Origin: Amycolatopsis bullii
Lineage (GTDB): Bacteria; Actinomycetota; Actinomycetes; Mycobacteriales; Pseudonocardiaceae
Length of the DNA stretch: 64,000 nucleotides
Direction: 5' to 3'
Assembly (NCBI RefSeq): GCF_014654205.1
Contig: NZ_BNAW01000013.1
Coordinates: 1-64,000 of the forward strand
In this document: positions 1 to 7,439 of the stretch, piece after piece
Layout: each line of letters starts with the position of its first letter
Position numbering within the stretch: position 1 is the first letter of the stretch
The notes under the pieces: generated by a model
Told to the model about the DNA's origin: nothing
What the model saw: only the letters and a program-made list of their open reading frames with translations
Databases searched by the model: none
Made by a program: the position numbers and the translations under genes

Positions 1-792
1 AGTGCGGCGGAACTCGACGCCGCGAAGGCGGCCCTCGACGCGTCGGCCAAGGCGGACCCCGCCCCGGCCGCGGTCAGCGGCTGGCGCGCCGATCCGCGGG
101 CCGGCAGCGTCGTGGTCACCGTGCGGCCGGGGGCGCGCGGCGCCGACGTCGACGCCTTCCTGGCCCGGGCGGCCAAGGCGGGCCCGGTCACGGTGGCCAC
201 TGCACCGGCCGCGGAGCCGTTCTCGGCCGGGACCGTCGGCGGCGACCCGTACTACATCAACGGCAACACCCGCTGCTCGATCGGCTTCTCGGTGCAGGGC
301 GGCTTCGTCAGCGCCGGGCACTGCGGCGGCACGGGCAGCTCGGTCGTCGGCTGGGACGGCTCGTGGATGGGCACCTTCGCCGGTTCCTCCTTCCCCGGCA
401 ACGACTACTCGTTCATCCGCATCGGCGGCGGCTGGTGGACCGCACCGGTCGTGCTCGGCTGGGGCACGGTGAGCGACGCGCTCGTCCGCGGCTCGTGGGT
501 CGCGCCGGTCGGCACGTCGGTGTGCCGCTCGGGCTCGACCACGCACTGGCACTGCGGCACGGTGCTCGGGCAGAACGAGACCGTCAACTACGCCCAGGGC
601 GCGGTCTACCAGATGACCCGCACCAACGTCTGCGCCGAGCCCGGCGACTCCGGCGGGTCGTTCATCACCGGCGACCAGGCCCAGGGCGTCACCTCCGGCG
701 GCTGGGGCAACTGCGGCTCCGGCGGTGAGACCTGGTTCCAGCCGGTCAACGAGATCCTGCAGACCTACGGCCTCTCGCTCGTGACGGCGTAG
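1..792 (+). CDS. S1 family secreted serine protease (5' truncated)
   Basis: C-terminal 263 codons of a chymotrypsin-fold secreted protease of the alpha-lytic/streptogrisin type; the start lies left of the window. The catalytic triad is visible as His107 in SAGHCGG, Asp135 in GNDYSF and Ser217 in PGDSGGS (fragment numbering). Residues 1 to about 75 look like the end of an alpha-lytic-protease pro-region, and the mature enzyme probably begins near GTVGGDPYY. Cysteines at GHC, VCRS, HCG, VCAE and NCG fit the usual disulfides. No C-terminal binding domain follows; the protein ends at LVTA. It should be exported, fold with its pro-region and cleave extracellular protein. Confidence 0.93.
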   Translation, partial: SAAELDAAKAALDASAKADPAPAAVSGWRADPRAGSVVVTVRPGARGADVDAFLARAAKAGPVTVATAPAAEPFSAGTVGGDPYYINGNTRCSIGFSVQGGFVSAGHCGGTGSSVVGWDGSWMGTFAGSSFPGNDYSFIRIGGGWWTAPVVLGWGTVSDALVRGSWVAPVGTSVCRSGSTTHWHCGTVLGQNETVNYAQGAVYQMTRTNVCAEPGDSGGSFITGDQAQGVTSGGWGNCGSGGETWFQPVNEILQTYGLSLVTA

Positions 793-889
793 GCGATCCG
801 GCGGCGGCCGATGAATCCGGCGGCCGCCGCCGGTAGGTACCGGTGCGGCCGCGCCACCGGGGCGCGGCGAAGAGGCACCGGGAGCGATT

Positions 890-1441
890 ATGAGCGTGAT
901 CGTCGTCGAGTTCACCACCCTGGACGGCGTCGTCGAGGACCCCGACGGGTCCGGCGGCACGGCCACCGGCGGCTGGGCGTTCCGCCACGGCCCGGAGGCG
1001 GTGGCCGGGGACAAGTTCCGGCTCGGGTCCCTGCTCGACACCGGCGTCCTCCTGTTCGGCCGGAAGACGTGGGAGCTGTTCGCGAAGCTCTGGCCGGGCC
1101 GCTCGGGCGAGTTCCCCGACCGCCTCAACGCCGCGGCGAAGCTGGTCGCGTCGCGAACCCTCCACGACGTGTCCGCGTGGCAGAACTCCGTGCTGCTGCA
1201 GGGAGATCTCGCCGGTGCGGTCGAGCGGGAAGAACGGGACGTCATCGTCATCGGCTCCGTCGGGGTCGCGCAGGAGCTGGCCCGCCACGGCCTCGTCGAG
1301 GAGTACCGCCTGCTCGTCTTCCCGAGTGTCGTGGGGGCGGGCAGGCGGCTGTTCGACGGCGTCGAGGCCCCCGTGGACTTCGACCTGGCCGCCACCACCC
1401 GGGTCGGGCCGGCGATCCTCAGCACCTACCGGAAGCGCTAG
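890..1441 (+). CDS. dihydrofolate reductase family protein (RibD C-terminal fold)
   Basis: 183 aa. Starts MSVIVVEFTTLDGVVEDP, the first strand and loop typical of the DHFR-like RibD_C family, and has the FGRKTWELF and SRTLHDV segments and the late VIGSVGVAQEL motif that form the NADPH site. These stand-alone actinobacterial proteins are predicted NADPH-dependent reductases of unknown substrate; they are not the folate enzyme. GGGAGCG lies close to the ATG as a ribosome-binding site. It stands alone between the protease and a convergent NAD(P)-binding gene. The family call is firm; the substrate cannot be told. Confidence 0.85.
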   Translation: MSVIVVEFTTLDGVVEDPDGSGGTATGGWAFRHGPEAVAGDKFRLGSLLDTGVLLFGRKTWELFAKLWPGRSGEFPDRLNAAAKLVASRTLHDVSAWQNSVLLQGDLAGAVEREERDVIVIGSVGVAQELARHGLVEEYRLLVFPSVVGAGRRLFDGVEAPVDFDLAATTRVGPAILSTYRKR

Positions 1442-1469
1442 CTTCGCAGGAGGACCGGCAGCGGGTACC

Positions 1470-2102
1470 TCAGGAGGCGACGGTGAAGCGGGTCCGGTGG
1501 TGCCGCGGGTGTTCCGCCTCGTCGAGCAGGGCGATCGCGAAGTCCTCCATCGAGATCGCCGAGCGGCCGTCGGCGTCGGTGAGCAGGTCGTCGCGGCCGA
1601 GGCGGTAGTGGCCGGTGCGCTCGCCGGGCTCCAGGAGCAGGGGCGGGCTGGCGTAGGTCCAGTCGACGGCGGTGTCGGCGCGGTAGACGTCGTGCTGGGC
1701 CACGCAGGCCGCCGCGATCGGCCGCAGTTCGGCGGGGAAGCCCGGCGCGTCGAGCACCGTCGTCCCGCCGGGGGTGCGCAGGCCGGCGGCCCCGCCGACG
1801 GCGAGCAGCCGCACGCCGGTTCCGGCCAGCCCCTTCAGCAGGCTCCGGGTGGTTTCGACGAGCTCGGGTTCGCGGCCCGGGGCCGGGCGGGTCGCGGTGA
1901 TCACGAGGTCCTGGCCGCGGGCGAGGGAGGCGACGTCGCCGGGGTCCGCGGCGTCGCCCGTGCGCACGGTGACCTCCGGTGGCAGGTCCGCGGCGCGGCG
2001 GGGGTCGCGCACGACGGCGGTGACCTCGTGGCCGCGGGCGAGGGCTTCGGCGACGACCCGGCGGCCGACGGCGCCGGCGGCGCCGAACACGGTGATGCGC
2101 AT
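1470..2102 (-). CDS. NAD(P)H-binding protein, NmrA/atypical SDR type
   Basis: 210 aa Rossmann protein. Starts MRITVFGAAGAVGRRV with the GxxGxxG nucleotide loop at residues 7-13, followed by VTAVVRDPRRA (adenine-ribose binding) and GDAADPGDVASLARGQDLVI. It lacks the classical SDR YxxxK and belongs to the NmrA-like/SDR_a5 group, usually a reductase or redox sensor. A near-perfect ribosome-binding site (GAAGGAG) precedes the ATG. Two CTTAGNNCTAAG dyads 20 bases apart sit just upstream, so the gene is probably repressed by a regulator that is not adjacent. Substrate unknown. Confidence 0.85.
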   Translation of the reverse strand: MRITVFGAAGAVGRRVVAEALARGHEVTAVVRDPRRAADLPPEVTVRTGDAADPGDVASLARGQDLVITATRPAPGREPELVETTRSLLKGLAGTGVRLLAVGGAAGLRTPGGTTVLDAPGFPAELRPIAAACVAQHDVYRADTAVDWTYASPPLLLEPGERTGHYRLGRDDLLTDADGRSAISMEDFAIALLDEAEHPRHHRTRFTVAS

Positions 2103-2122
2103 GGAACTCCTTCGATCGATTG

Positions 2123-2154
2123 CTTAGCGCTAAGAATCATAGCTTAGAACTAAG
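2123..2154. promoter_or_regulatory. paired 12-bp operator dyads upstream of the NAD(P)H-binding gene
   Basis: CTTAGCGCTAAG (2123-2134, perfect palindrome) and CTTAGAACTAAG (2143-2154) share the form CTTAG-NN-CTAAG, with centres exactly 20 bp apart. They lie 20-50 bases upstream of the start codon at 2102. Two identical sites two helical turns apart suggest cooperative binding by two dimers of a TetR- or MarR-type repressor. Confidence 0.65.
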
Positions 2155-2185
2155 GAACTCTGGTCGAAGGGTTCGCCCGGATGAC

Positions 2186-2242
2186 GCGGTGATGCCCCGG
2201 GACTTGGCTTCGGGGAAAGGTCGGATCCGGGGGCATCACCGC
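2186..2242 (-). terminator. inverted repeat, possible terminator of the SnoaL-like gene
   Basis: A 13-base perfect arm (GCGGTGATGCCCC, 2186-2198) is repeated inverted at 2230-2242 with a 31-base loop. It lies downstream of the minus-strand gene ending at 2357 and upstream of the promoter of the next minus-strand gene. No T-run follows, so a processing or attenuation role is also possible. Confidence 0.45.
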
Positions 2243-2356
2243 CCGCGGGACGGCTGACACGGTGTCCTGCGGTGGACCCACCCTACGAACCGGCGGTGCC
2301 CCTGACCAGGGCCTCGATGCGGTGTCGAAGGTTTGTCGCCCGGTCGGTCACCGGGT

Positions 2357-2803
2357 CTACCGAGAGTGGGTCACGGTGAGCGTTTCCCCGGTCCCGGGCT
2401 CGTCCGGCGGGCGGTCGGCGTGGCGGTGGACGATCTTCCACTCGCCGTTCTCCCGCCGGTACACGTGGGTGGCGCGCAGGGTGTACGTCGTGGGCCGGCC
2501 GTTGATCGACACCGTGTTGTGCTCGAAGCCGATGGTGTAGGCGAGGTCGCCGCTCGCGCCGGCCGCGACGACCTCGAAGCGGTAGTCGCTCGAGTCCGCG
2601 AACTGCGCCGCGACCCGCTTGAACGCTTCGCCGACTTCGGCCCAGCCGGTGCGGATCGGCAGCCAGGCCCCGAACAGGCTCACCGGGTCGGCCTGCGACC
2701 ACAGCGCGGCGCGCGGCTCCGGGTCGCCGTCGTGGATGGCTCGTTCGGCGGCGGTCTGCCGCGGCAGCATGTCGGCCAGGAAGGCCTCGGTTTGCGTGGG
2801 CAT
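2357..2803 (-). CDS. SnoaL-like / nuclear transport factor 2 family protein
   Basis: 148 aa of cystatin-like alpha+beta-barrel fold. An N-terminal helix (residues 1-30) precedes the strand-rich part with GASGDLAYTIGFEH, TYTLRATHVYRRENGEWKIVHRHAD, the typical end of the SgcJ/EcaC and SnoaL_3 families. Such proteins bind small hydrophobic ligands and sometimes catalyse isomerisation or hydroxylation; the job here is unknown. It is divergent from a TetR regulator, only about 50 bases between starts, and is a likely target of it. Confidence 0.82.
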   Translation of the reverse strand: MPTQTEAFLADMLPRQTAAERAIHDGDPEPRAALWSQADPVSLFGAWLPIRTGWAEVGEAFKRVAAQFADSSDYRFEVVAAGASGDLAYTIGFEHNTVSINGRPTTYTLRATHVYRRENGEWKIVHRHADRPPDEPGTGETLTVTHSR

Positions 2804-2811
2804 GACAACTC

Positions 2812-2840
2812 CAATACAGTCGTGCTGTTTTCAATACAGT
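2812..2840. promoter_or_regulatory. direct-repeat operator in the SnoaL/TetR divergent promoter
   Basis: CAATACAGT occurs at 2812-2820 and again at 2832-2840, 20 bases apart, with an ACAG-N5-CTGT dyad between. The repeats fill the space between the divergent start codons and would let the TetR protein control itself and the SnoaL-like gene. Confidence 0.55.
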
Positions 2841-2853
2841 GAGGATGTATCCG

Positions 2854-3489
2854 ATGAGCGGGCCCGTCAAGCGCCAGTACGACTCGAGTCGCCGCCGGGA
2901 GCAGGCGAGGGAGACCCGGCGGCGGATCCTCGGCGCGGCGCACGAGCTGTTCGTCACGCGCGGTTACGGCCGGACGACCATCGCGGACGTCGCCGCCGAA
3001 GCCGGTGTGGCCCCCGAGACGGTCTACGCGGCGTTCAAGAACAAGCCCGCGCTGCTGCACCGGGTCTGGGACGTCGCCGTGGGCGGCGACGACCGGGACG
3101 TCCCGCTGCTGGAGCGCCCCGAACTGCGCGCCGTGCTCGCCGAACCCGACCTGCGGGCCCGGTTCGCCGCGCTGGCCGTGTTCAACACCGCGGCCATGCG
3201 GCGGACCGCGCGGCTGCACCTGGCGGTGCGCGGAGCCGCGGCGAGTGAGCCCGCGGCGGCGGCGATGCTGGAGGAGATCGACCGCCAGCGGCTGGCGGCG
3301 ATGGCCGAGCACGCCCGGGCCGCCGCGGGCACCGGGCAGCTGGCGGTGCCCGAAGACGAGTGCCGGGACGTGCTGTGGTCCACGACGGACGGCACGCTGT
3401 GGCACCAGCTCGTCGAGCGCCGCGAGTGGTCCGACGAGAGGTACGCGGCCTGGCTCGGCCGGCTGTGGGCGGCGGCCCTGCTGCCTTGA
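2854..3489 (+). CDS. TetR family transcriptional regulator
   Basis: 211 aa from ATG 2854, chosen over GTG 2839 because GTGAGG lies nine bases upstream of it. The N-terminal helix-turn-helix is clear: RRRILGAAHELFVTRGYGRTTIADVAAEAGVAPETVYAAFKNKPALL in sequence order at about residues 20-68. The C-terminal ligand domain is not recognisable. Probably represses itself and the divergent SnoaL-like gene through the 20-base direct repeats between them. Confidence 0.9.
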   Translation: MSGPVKRQYDSSRRREQARETRRRILGAAHELFVTRGYGRTTIADVAAEAGVAPETVYAAFKNKPALLHRVWDVAVGGDDRDVPLLERPELRAVLAEPDLRARFAALAVFNTAAMRRTARLHLAVRGAAASEPAAAAMLEEIDRQRLAAMAEHARAAAGTGQLAVPEDECRDVLWSTTDGTLWHQLVERREWSDERYAAWLGRLWAAALLP

Positions 3490-3517
3490 CCGCCCGCAGG
3501 GGCGCGCTTACCCTTAA

Positions 3518-3531
3518 GTTGAAACTTCAAC
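3518..3531. promoter_or_regulatory. MarR-type dyad upstream of the VOC gene
   Basis: GTTGAA-AC-TTCAAC is a 6+2+6 base dyad 26 bases upstream of ATG 3558. This TTGAANNTTCAA form resembles MarR-family operators controlling aromatic or quinone-responsive dioxygenase genes. No MarR gene is adjacent. Confidence 0.5.
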
Positions 3532-3557
3532 CGATTCGCGCGCAGCACGGAGCCCCG

Positions 3558-4076
3558 ATGTCGATCTTCCGCCTGAACCACGCCGTGCTCTACGTCCGGG
3601 ACCTGGCCGAAAGCGTGGCGTTCTACCGGGACGTGCTCGGCTTCGGGTACATCGACGGCGGTGACGCGCACCGGGGCGCGGCGTTCCTGCGGGCGCCCGG
3701 GTCGGTCAACGACCACGACCTCGGCCTCTTCGAAATCGGCGCGGACGCCGCGGATTCCGGGGCCGGGCGGACCTCGGTGGGCCTCTACCACCTCGCGTGG
3801 GAGGTCGACACCCTCGGCGACCTCGAGCGGCTCGCCGCCCGGCTCACCGAAGCGGGCGCGCTGGTCGGCTCGTCCGACCACGGAACCACGAAGTCCTTGT
3901 ACGCCAAGGATCCCAGCGGGCTGGAGTTCGAGGTCGTCTGGATCATCCCCCGCGACCTGCTGACCGAAGAGGACCGGGCGAAGAGCGCGTCGACCGGTCG
4001 TCTCGACCTCGCGGCGGAACTGGCGAAGTACGGTCCCGACGCGCGCAGCGGCGTCGGGATCTCCCGTCCCTCCTAG
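3558..4076 (+). CDS. VOC family protein (glyoxalase / extradiol dioxygenase fold)
   Basis: 172 aa. Begins with FRLNHAVLYVRDLAESVAFYRDVLGF, the first beta-alpha-beta module, and has the second module with GLYHLAWEVDTL and SGLEFEVVWI. The His in LNH, the His in YHLAW and the Glu in EFEV are the expected 2-His-1-carboxylate metal ligands. This makes it a metal-dependent VOC enzyme, most like catechol-2,3-dioxygenase-type or ring-cleavage proteins, or a resistance protein. Its stop overlaps that of the convergent DoxX gene within CTAG. Confidence 0.85.
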   Translation: MSIFRLNHAVLYVRDLAESVAFYRDVLGFGYIDGGDAHRGAAFLRAPGSVNDHDLGLFEIGADAADSGAGRTSVGLYHLAWEVDTLGDLERLAARLTEAGALVGSSDHGTTKSLYAKDPSGLEFEVVWIIPRDLLTEEDRAKSASTGRLDLAAELAKYGPDARSGVGISRPS

Positions 4077-4498
4077 ACCGTGGCGCTCGCCCGCGTCGGC
4101 TCGGCGGCCCGCTGCCGGACCGAAAGGTTGCCCAGCGCGAAGCGGCCCGGGCCGACGAACGCGACCAGCAGCAGTGACCAGCAGAACAACGCGGCCGCTT
4201 CGCCGCCGTTCTGGATCGGGAACAGGCCGGTCGGCAGGTGGACGACGAAGTAGGCGTAGGCCATCGAGCCGGAGCCGAGGATGGCGGCCACCCGGGTGCC
4301 GAGGCCGACGCAGACGAGCACGCCGCACACGAGCTGGATGACCGCGGCCCACCAGCCGGGCCACGCGCCGACGGGGGCGGCGGACTTCGCGCCGAACAGG
4401 CCGAAGAGCGTCTTGAGGCCGTGGCAGGCGAACAGGAAGCCGATGACGATGCGGTAGAGCCCGACGACGTGTTCGCGGGCTGGGTCCAGGCGATGCAT
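4073..4498 (-). CDS. DoxX family membrane protein
   Basis: 141 aa from ATG 4498, which follows a GGAGG ribosome-binding site; a longer in-frame start at 4531 is less likely. Four hydrophobic helices are visible (VVGLYRIVIGFLFACHG; WAAVIQLVCGVLVCVGLG; MAYAYFVVHL; ALFCWSLLLVAFV). DoxX/SURF4-type integral membrane proteins are linked to thiol or quinone redox, but the role here is unassigned. The 430 bases upstream hold operator-like sequences. Confidence 0.85.
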   Translation of the reverse strand: MHRLDPAREHVVGLYRIVIGFLFACHGLKTLFGLFGAKSAAPVGAWPGWWAAVIQLVCGVLVCVGLGTRVAAILGSGSMAYAYFVVHLPTGLFPIQNGGEAAALFCWSLLLVAFVGPGRFALGNLSVRQRAAEPTRASATV

Positions 4499-4635
4499 GG
4501 TGCCTCCGGGGAGCGGGAGAGGGGGCGGCATCGAACCGGCCGGCGGTGCGGCCGGCCGCGTGCGAATTGCGAGTCACCCAGATATACCGCTCGTGGAGAG
4601 TTGCCACAAGCGGCAAATGTCGTGTAAGCGGGTTT

Positions 4636-4730
4636 CGAAAACGTTTACTCGCTGGTCGCCCTGGCGCTACAACCTTGTGGGGCAAGGGAAAGCCGCCGTA
4701 CGGGTGATCTTCGCCCAGTGGTCCAGACCG
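4636..4730. promoter_or_regulatory. orphan LacI-type and DasR-like operator sequences
   Basis: In the 430-base gap between DoxX and the TetR gene, CGAAAACGTTTAC (4636-4648) has the AAACGTTT core of LacI/CcpA-type operators, and AGTGGTCCAGACCG (4717-4730) differs from the DasR dre consensus (TGGTCTAGACCA core) by few bases. No sugar gene lies nearby; this may be a promoter relic. A TTGCC-N6-GGCAA dyad is also present at 4601-4616. No ORF in the gap looks real. Confidence 0.3.
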
Positions 4731-4873
4731 CCAGATAATCGCGGCCGATCTTTCGCGATTATTTTCGAGTCTTTCGATGTGGCTGCTTAACGGGCGACTT
4801 AACAAAATGGGTGGACCCGAATGCCGTATTCGGCGCGGCCGAATGAGGTGTTGATTTCGGGTTGGTGGCCTGG

Positions 4874-4923
4874 ACGAACATGTTCGTGCCGAACGTGCTC
4901 GTGACGAACATGTTCGCTATAGT
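4874..4923 (+). promoter_or_regulatory. triple phased operator and -10 box of the TetR/TetX cassette
   Basis: CGAACATGTTCG at 4875-4886 and 4905-4916 are perfect 12-base palindromes, and a degenerate copy, CGAACGTGCTCG, sits exactly midway at 4890-4901, giving three sites at 15-base phase. TATAGT (4918-4923) ends six bases before ATG 4930, so the transcript is probably leaderless and the operators cover the -35 region. Confidence 0.75.
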
Positions 4924-4929
4924 GGGGGC

Positions 4930-5619
4930 ATGACTCCGGGAAGCACGTACAACCGCCGGGAGCGCCCGGCGAAGCCCGCGTTGACGCGCGAGGGGATCGT
5001 GGCGGCCGCCGTCGCGGTGATGCGCGCCGAAGGCGTCGAGCGCGTCACCATGCGCCGGCTGGCGAAGGAACTCGACACCGGGCCCGCCTCCCTCTACGTC
5101 TACGTCAAGGACACCGACGAACTGCACGCCGCGGTGCTCGACGAACTGCTCGCCGAGGTCGCCTTGGACGGCGAGGGGGACTGGCGCGACCGCCTGTGGG
5201 CGGTGCTGGACTCCTACCGGTCGGTGCTGTTCGCGCACCCCAGCCTGGCCAGGGTCGCCCTGGTCACCCGGCTGAGCGGTCCGCACTACCTGGCGCTCGT
5301 CGAGGCGGTGCTGGCCCGGCTCGACGAGGGCGGCATGGCACCGGGGCAGGCCGCGTGGGCGGTCGACGTCCTGCTGCTGACCGCCACCGCGGCGGCCGCC
5401 GAACACGGCAGCCGCCGGGAACGGCCCGGCGCCGCCCGCGAACACGAGGCGCTGACGGAGTCCTTGGCCGGCGTCTCTCCGTCGACGCACCCGCACATCG
5501 CCGCGCTGGCCACCGACCTGGTGTCCGGCCCCGGCCCCGCCCGCGCGAGGTGGGCGTTCGACGCGCTGCTGAACGGCGCGCTCGCCACCCCGCGCCCCGT
5601 ACCCGAGGAGACGTCATGA
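4930..5619 (+). CDS. TetR/AcrR family regulator of the TetX-like cassette
   Basis: 229 aa. Helix-turn-helix at residues 18-68 (LTREGIVAAAVAVMRAEGVE ... GPASLYVYVKDTDEL). The C-terminal half resembles the tetracycline-repressor C-terminal class that senses drug-like ligands. Starts at ATG 4930 immediately after a -10 box. The stop overlaps the next ATG (ATGA), so the flavin monooxygenase is translationally coupled and both are probably repressed from the three upstream palindromes. Confidence 0.92.
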   Translation: MTPGSTYNRRERPAKPALTREGIVAAAVAVMRAEGVERVTMRRLAKELDTGPASLYVYVKDTDELHAAVLDELLAEVALDGEGDWRDRLWAVLDSYRSVLFAHPSLARVALVTRLSGPHYLALVEAVLARLDEGGMAPGQAAWAVDVLLLTATAAAAEHGSRRERPGAAREHEALTESLAGVSPSTHPHIAALATDLVSGPGPARARWAFDALLNGALATPRPVPEETS

Positions 5620-6716
5620 CCCCTTCCATCACCATCGTCGGCGGCGGACTGGGCGGCCTCACGCTGGCCCGGATCCTGCACACCCGCGGGATTTCTTCGA
5701 CCGTCTGCGAACTCGAAACCTCGCCGGCCGCCCGCGACCAGGGCGGCACGCTCGACCTGCACGAGGAGTCCGGCCAGCGCGCGCTGGCCGAAGCCGGGCT
5801 GACGGCACAGTTCCGCGCCGTCGTCCGCGAGGAGGGCGAGGCACTGCGCATCATCGACCGCCACGGCACGGTCCGGTTCGAGGAAGCCGACGGCGACGGG
5901 ACGCGGCCGGAGATCGACCGCGGCGAGCTCAAACGCATCCTGGCCGGGTCGCTGCCGGAGGGTGTGGTCCGCTGGGGTGCCAAGGTGGCCACGGTGGCGC
6001 CGGGGCGGCTCACCCTGGCCACCGGCGAAGTCGTCGAGTCGGATCTGGTGGTCGGTGCCGACGGCGCCTGGTCGAAGGTCCGGCCGCTGCTCTCGGACGG
6101 CGTGCCGCGCTACTCGGGACTGTCCTTCGTGGAAGCTCACCTGTCCGATGTGGACACGCGGCACCCGGCCGTGGCGGCGCTGGTGGGCCGGGGGTCGATG
6201 TTCGCGCTCGCGGAAGGGAAGGGGCTGATCGCCCAGCGCACCGGCGGCGGCCGGATCCGCGTGTACGCGGCGGTTCGGACCGCCGACGCCGGGGCGGTCA
6301 CCGAGCTGGCCGACCGGGACCGGCTGCTCGAGGTCTTCGCCGGCTTCGCCGACGGCCTGCGGGCGCTCCTCGCAGACAGCGAGGGTGCCCTGATCCCGCG
6401 GCCGATCCACGCCCTGCCGGTCGGCCACCGCTGGGCCCGGGTGCCGGGCGTGACGCTCCTCGGCGACGCCGCCCACCTCATGTCGCCCTTCGCCGGCGAG
6501 GGCGCGAACCTCGCCATGCTCGACGCCGCCGAGCTGGCCCTCGCCCTGGCGGACCACGACGACGTCGAAAGCGCTCTTTCGGCCTACGAGATCGCGATGT
6601 TCCCCCGGGCGGAAGCAGCCGCCCGGGATTCGGCGGACAACCTCGAAGCCTGTTTCGCCGCCGGCGCGCCCGACGCGATGGTCGAGCAGATGACGCGCTT
6701 CGCCGCCCAGCACTGA
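5616..6716 (+). CDS. TetX-like FAD-dependent monooxygenase
   Basis: 366 aa class A flavoprotein monooxygenase. The ADP-binding GxGxxG is in ITIVGGGLGGLTLARIL (residues 4-20), followed by a TetX-like QGGTLDLHEESGQ segment and EIDRGELKRIL. The second FAD motif is GDAAHLMSPFAGEGANLAM, also TetX-like. Enzymes of this subgroup hydroxylate tetracyclines, polyketides or other aromatic compounds using NADPH and oxygen. Translationally coupled to the TetR gene and followed 31 bases later by a hydrolase. Whether it inactivates a drug or serves catabolism is not shown by sequence alone. Confidence 0.88.
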   Translation: MTPSITIVGGGLGGLTLARILHTRGISSTVCELETSPAARDQGGTLDLHEESGQRALAEAGLTAQFRAVVREEGEALRIIDRHGTVRFEEADGDGTRPEIDRGELKRILAGSLPEGVVRWGAKVATVAPGRLTLATGEVVESDLVVGADGAWSKVRPLLSDGVPRYSGLSFVEAHLSDVDTRHPAVAALVGRGSMFALAEGKGLIAQRTGGGRIRVYAAVRTADAGAVTELADRDRLLEVFAGFADGLRALLADSEGALIPRPIHALPVGHRWARVPGVTLLGDAAHLMSPFAGEGANLAMLDAAELALALADHDDVESALSAYEIAMFPRAEAAARDSADNLEACFAAGAPDAMVEQMTRFAAQH

Positions 6717-6747
6717 CCGGACTGATTCCCTGACGGAAGGAAAACCC

Positions 6748-7410
6748 GTGGACTTCGACCTCCTCGACACCGGCGGCGGCGACCGCGCCGTGCTCGTCCT
6801 GCACGGCGGCGCCGGACCGCGCAGCGTCACCCCGATCGCCGAGCACTTCGCGCCGCGCGCCCGCGTGCTGGCCCCGACGCACCCCGGCTGGTCGGGCACC
6901 CCGCGCCCGGACGCGTTCACCGGCGTCGACGACCTCGCCCTGGCCTACCTCGACCTCCTCGACGACGAAGACCTCGCGGACGTCGTCGTGGTGGGCAGTT
7001 CCTTCGGCGGCTGGGTCGCGGCCGAACTGGTGGTGCGGGACCGCGGGCGGCGCGTCGGCCGGCTCGTCCTGCTCGACGCGATCGGCCCGGAGATCCCGGG
7101 GCACCCGGTGCGGCTGCCGCAGCCACCGCCCGGCGTGCCCGGCCCGGACCCGGCCGACCTGGCCGCGCTGCGGACCTACGCCGGCCCTGACCTGGCCGAC
7201 CCGAAGCTGCTGCGCCGCCTCGCGCGGGTCCGGACCCCGGCCCTGCTGATCTGGGGTGAAGACGACGTCGTCGTCCCGCCGGCGTTCGGCAAGGCCTACG
7301 CGGCCGCATTCGCCGACGCCCGGTTCGAGGTGGTGCCGGGCGCCGGGCACCAGCCGGCGCTGCAGGCGCCGGACCGGACGTTCGACTTGATCGACGAGTT
7401 CCTCGGTTAG
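6748..7410 (+). CDS. alpha/beta hydrolase
   Basis: 220 aa from GTG 6748, with GGAAGGA upstream. The fold is clear: oxyanion HGGAG, nucleophile elbow VGSSFGGW, acid in IWGEDDVVVPP, and His in GAGHQPAL. Small alpha/beta hydrolase of unknown substrate. Third gene of the TetR/TetX-like cassette, where it may hydrolyse the oxidised product, for example after Baeyer-Villiger-type or ring hydroxylation. Confidence 0.88.
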   Translation: MDFDLLDTGGGDRAVLVLHGGAGPRSVTPIAEHFAPRARVLAPTHPGWSGTPRPDAFTGVDDLALAYLDLLDDEDLADVVVVGSSFGGWVAAELVVRDRGRRVGRLVLLDAIGPEIPGHPVRLPQPPPGVPGPDPADLAALRTYAGPDLADPKLLRRLARVRTPALLIWGEDDVVVPPAFGKAYAAAFADARFEVVPGAGHQPALQAPDRTFDLIDEFLG

Positions 7411-7439
7411 CTTGAGGTGCCACCCCCTAAGGTGGCTCC

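Noticed and set aside
4497-4790. 97-codon ORF between DoxX and TetR
   Set aside because: No ribosome-binding site, overlaps the DoxX start region and operator-like sequences, no recognisable protein.
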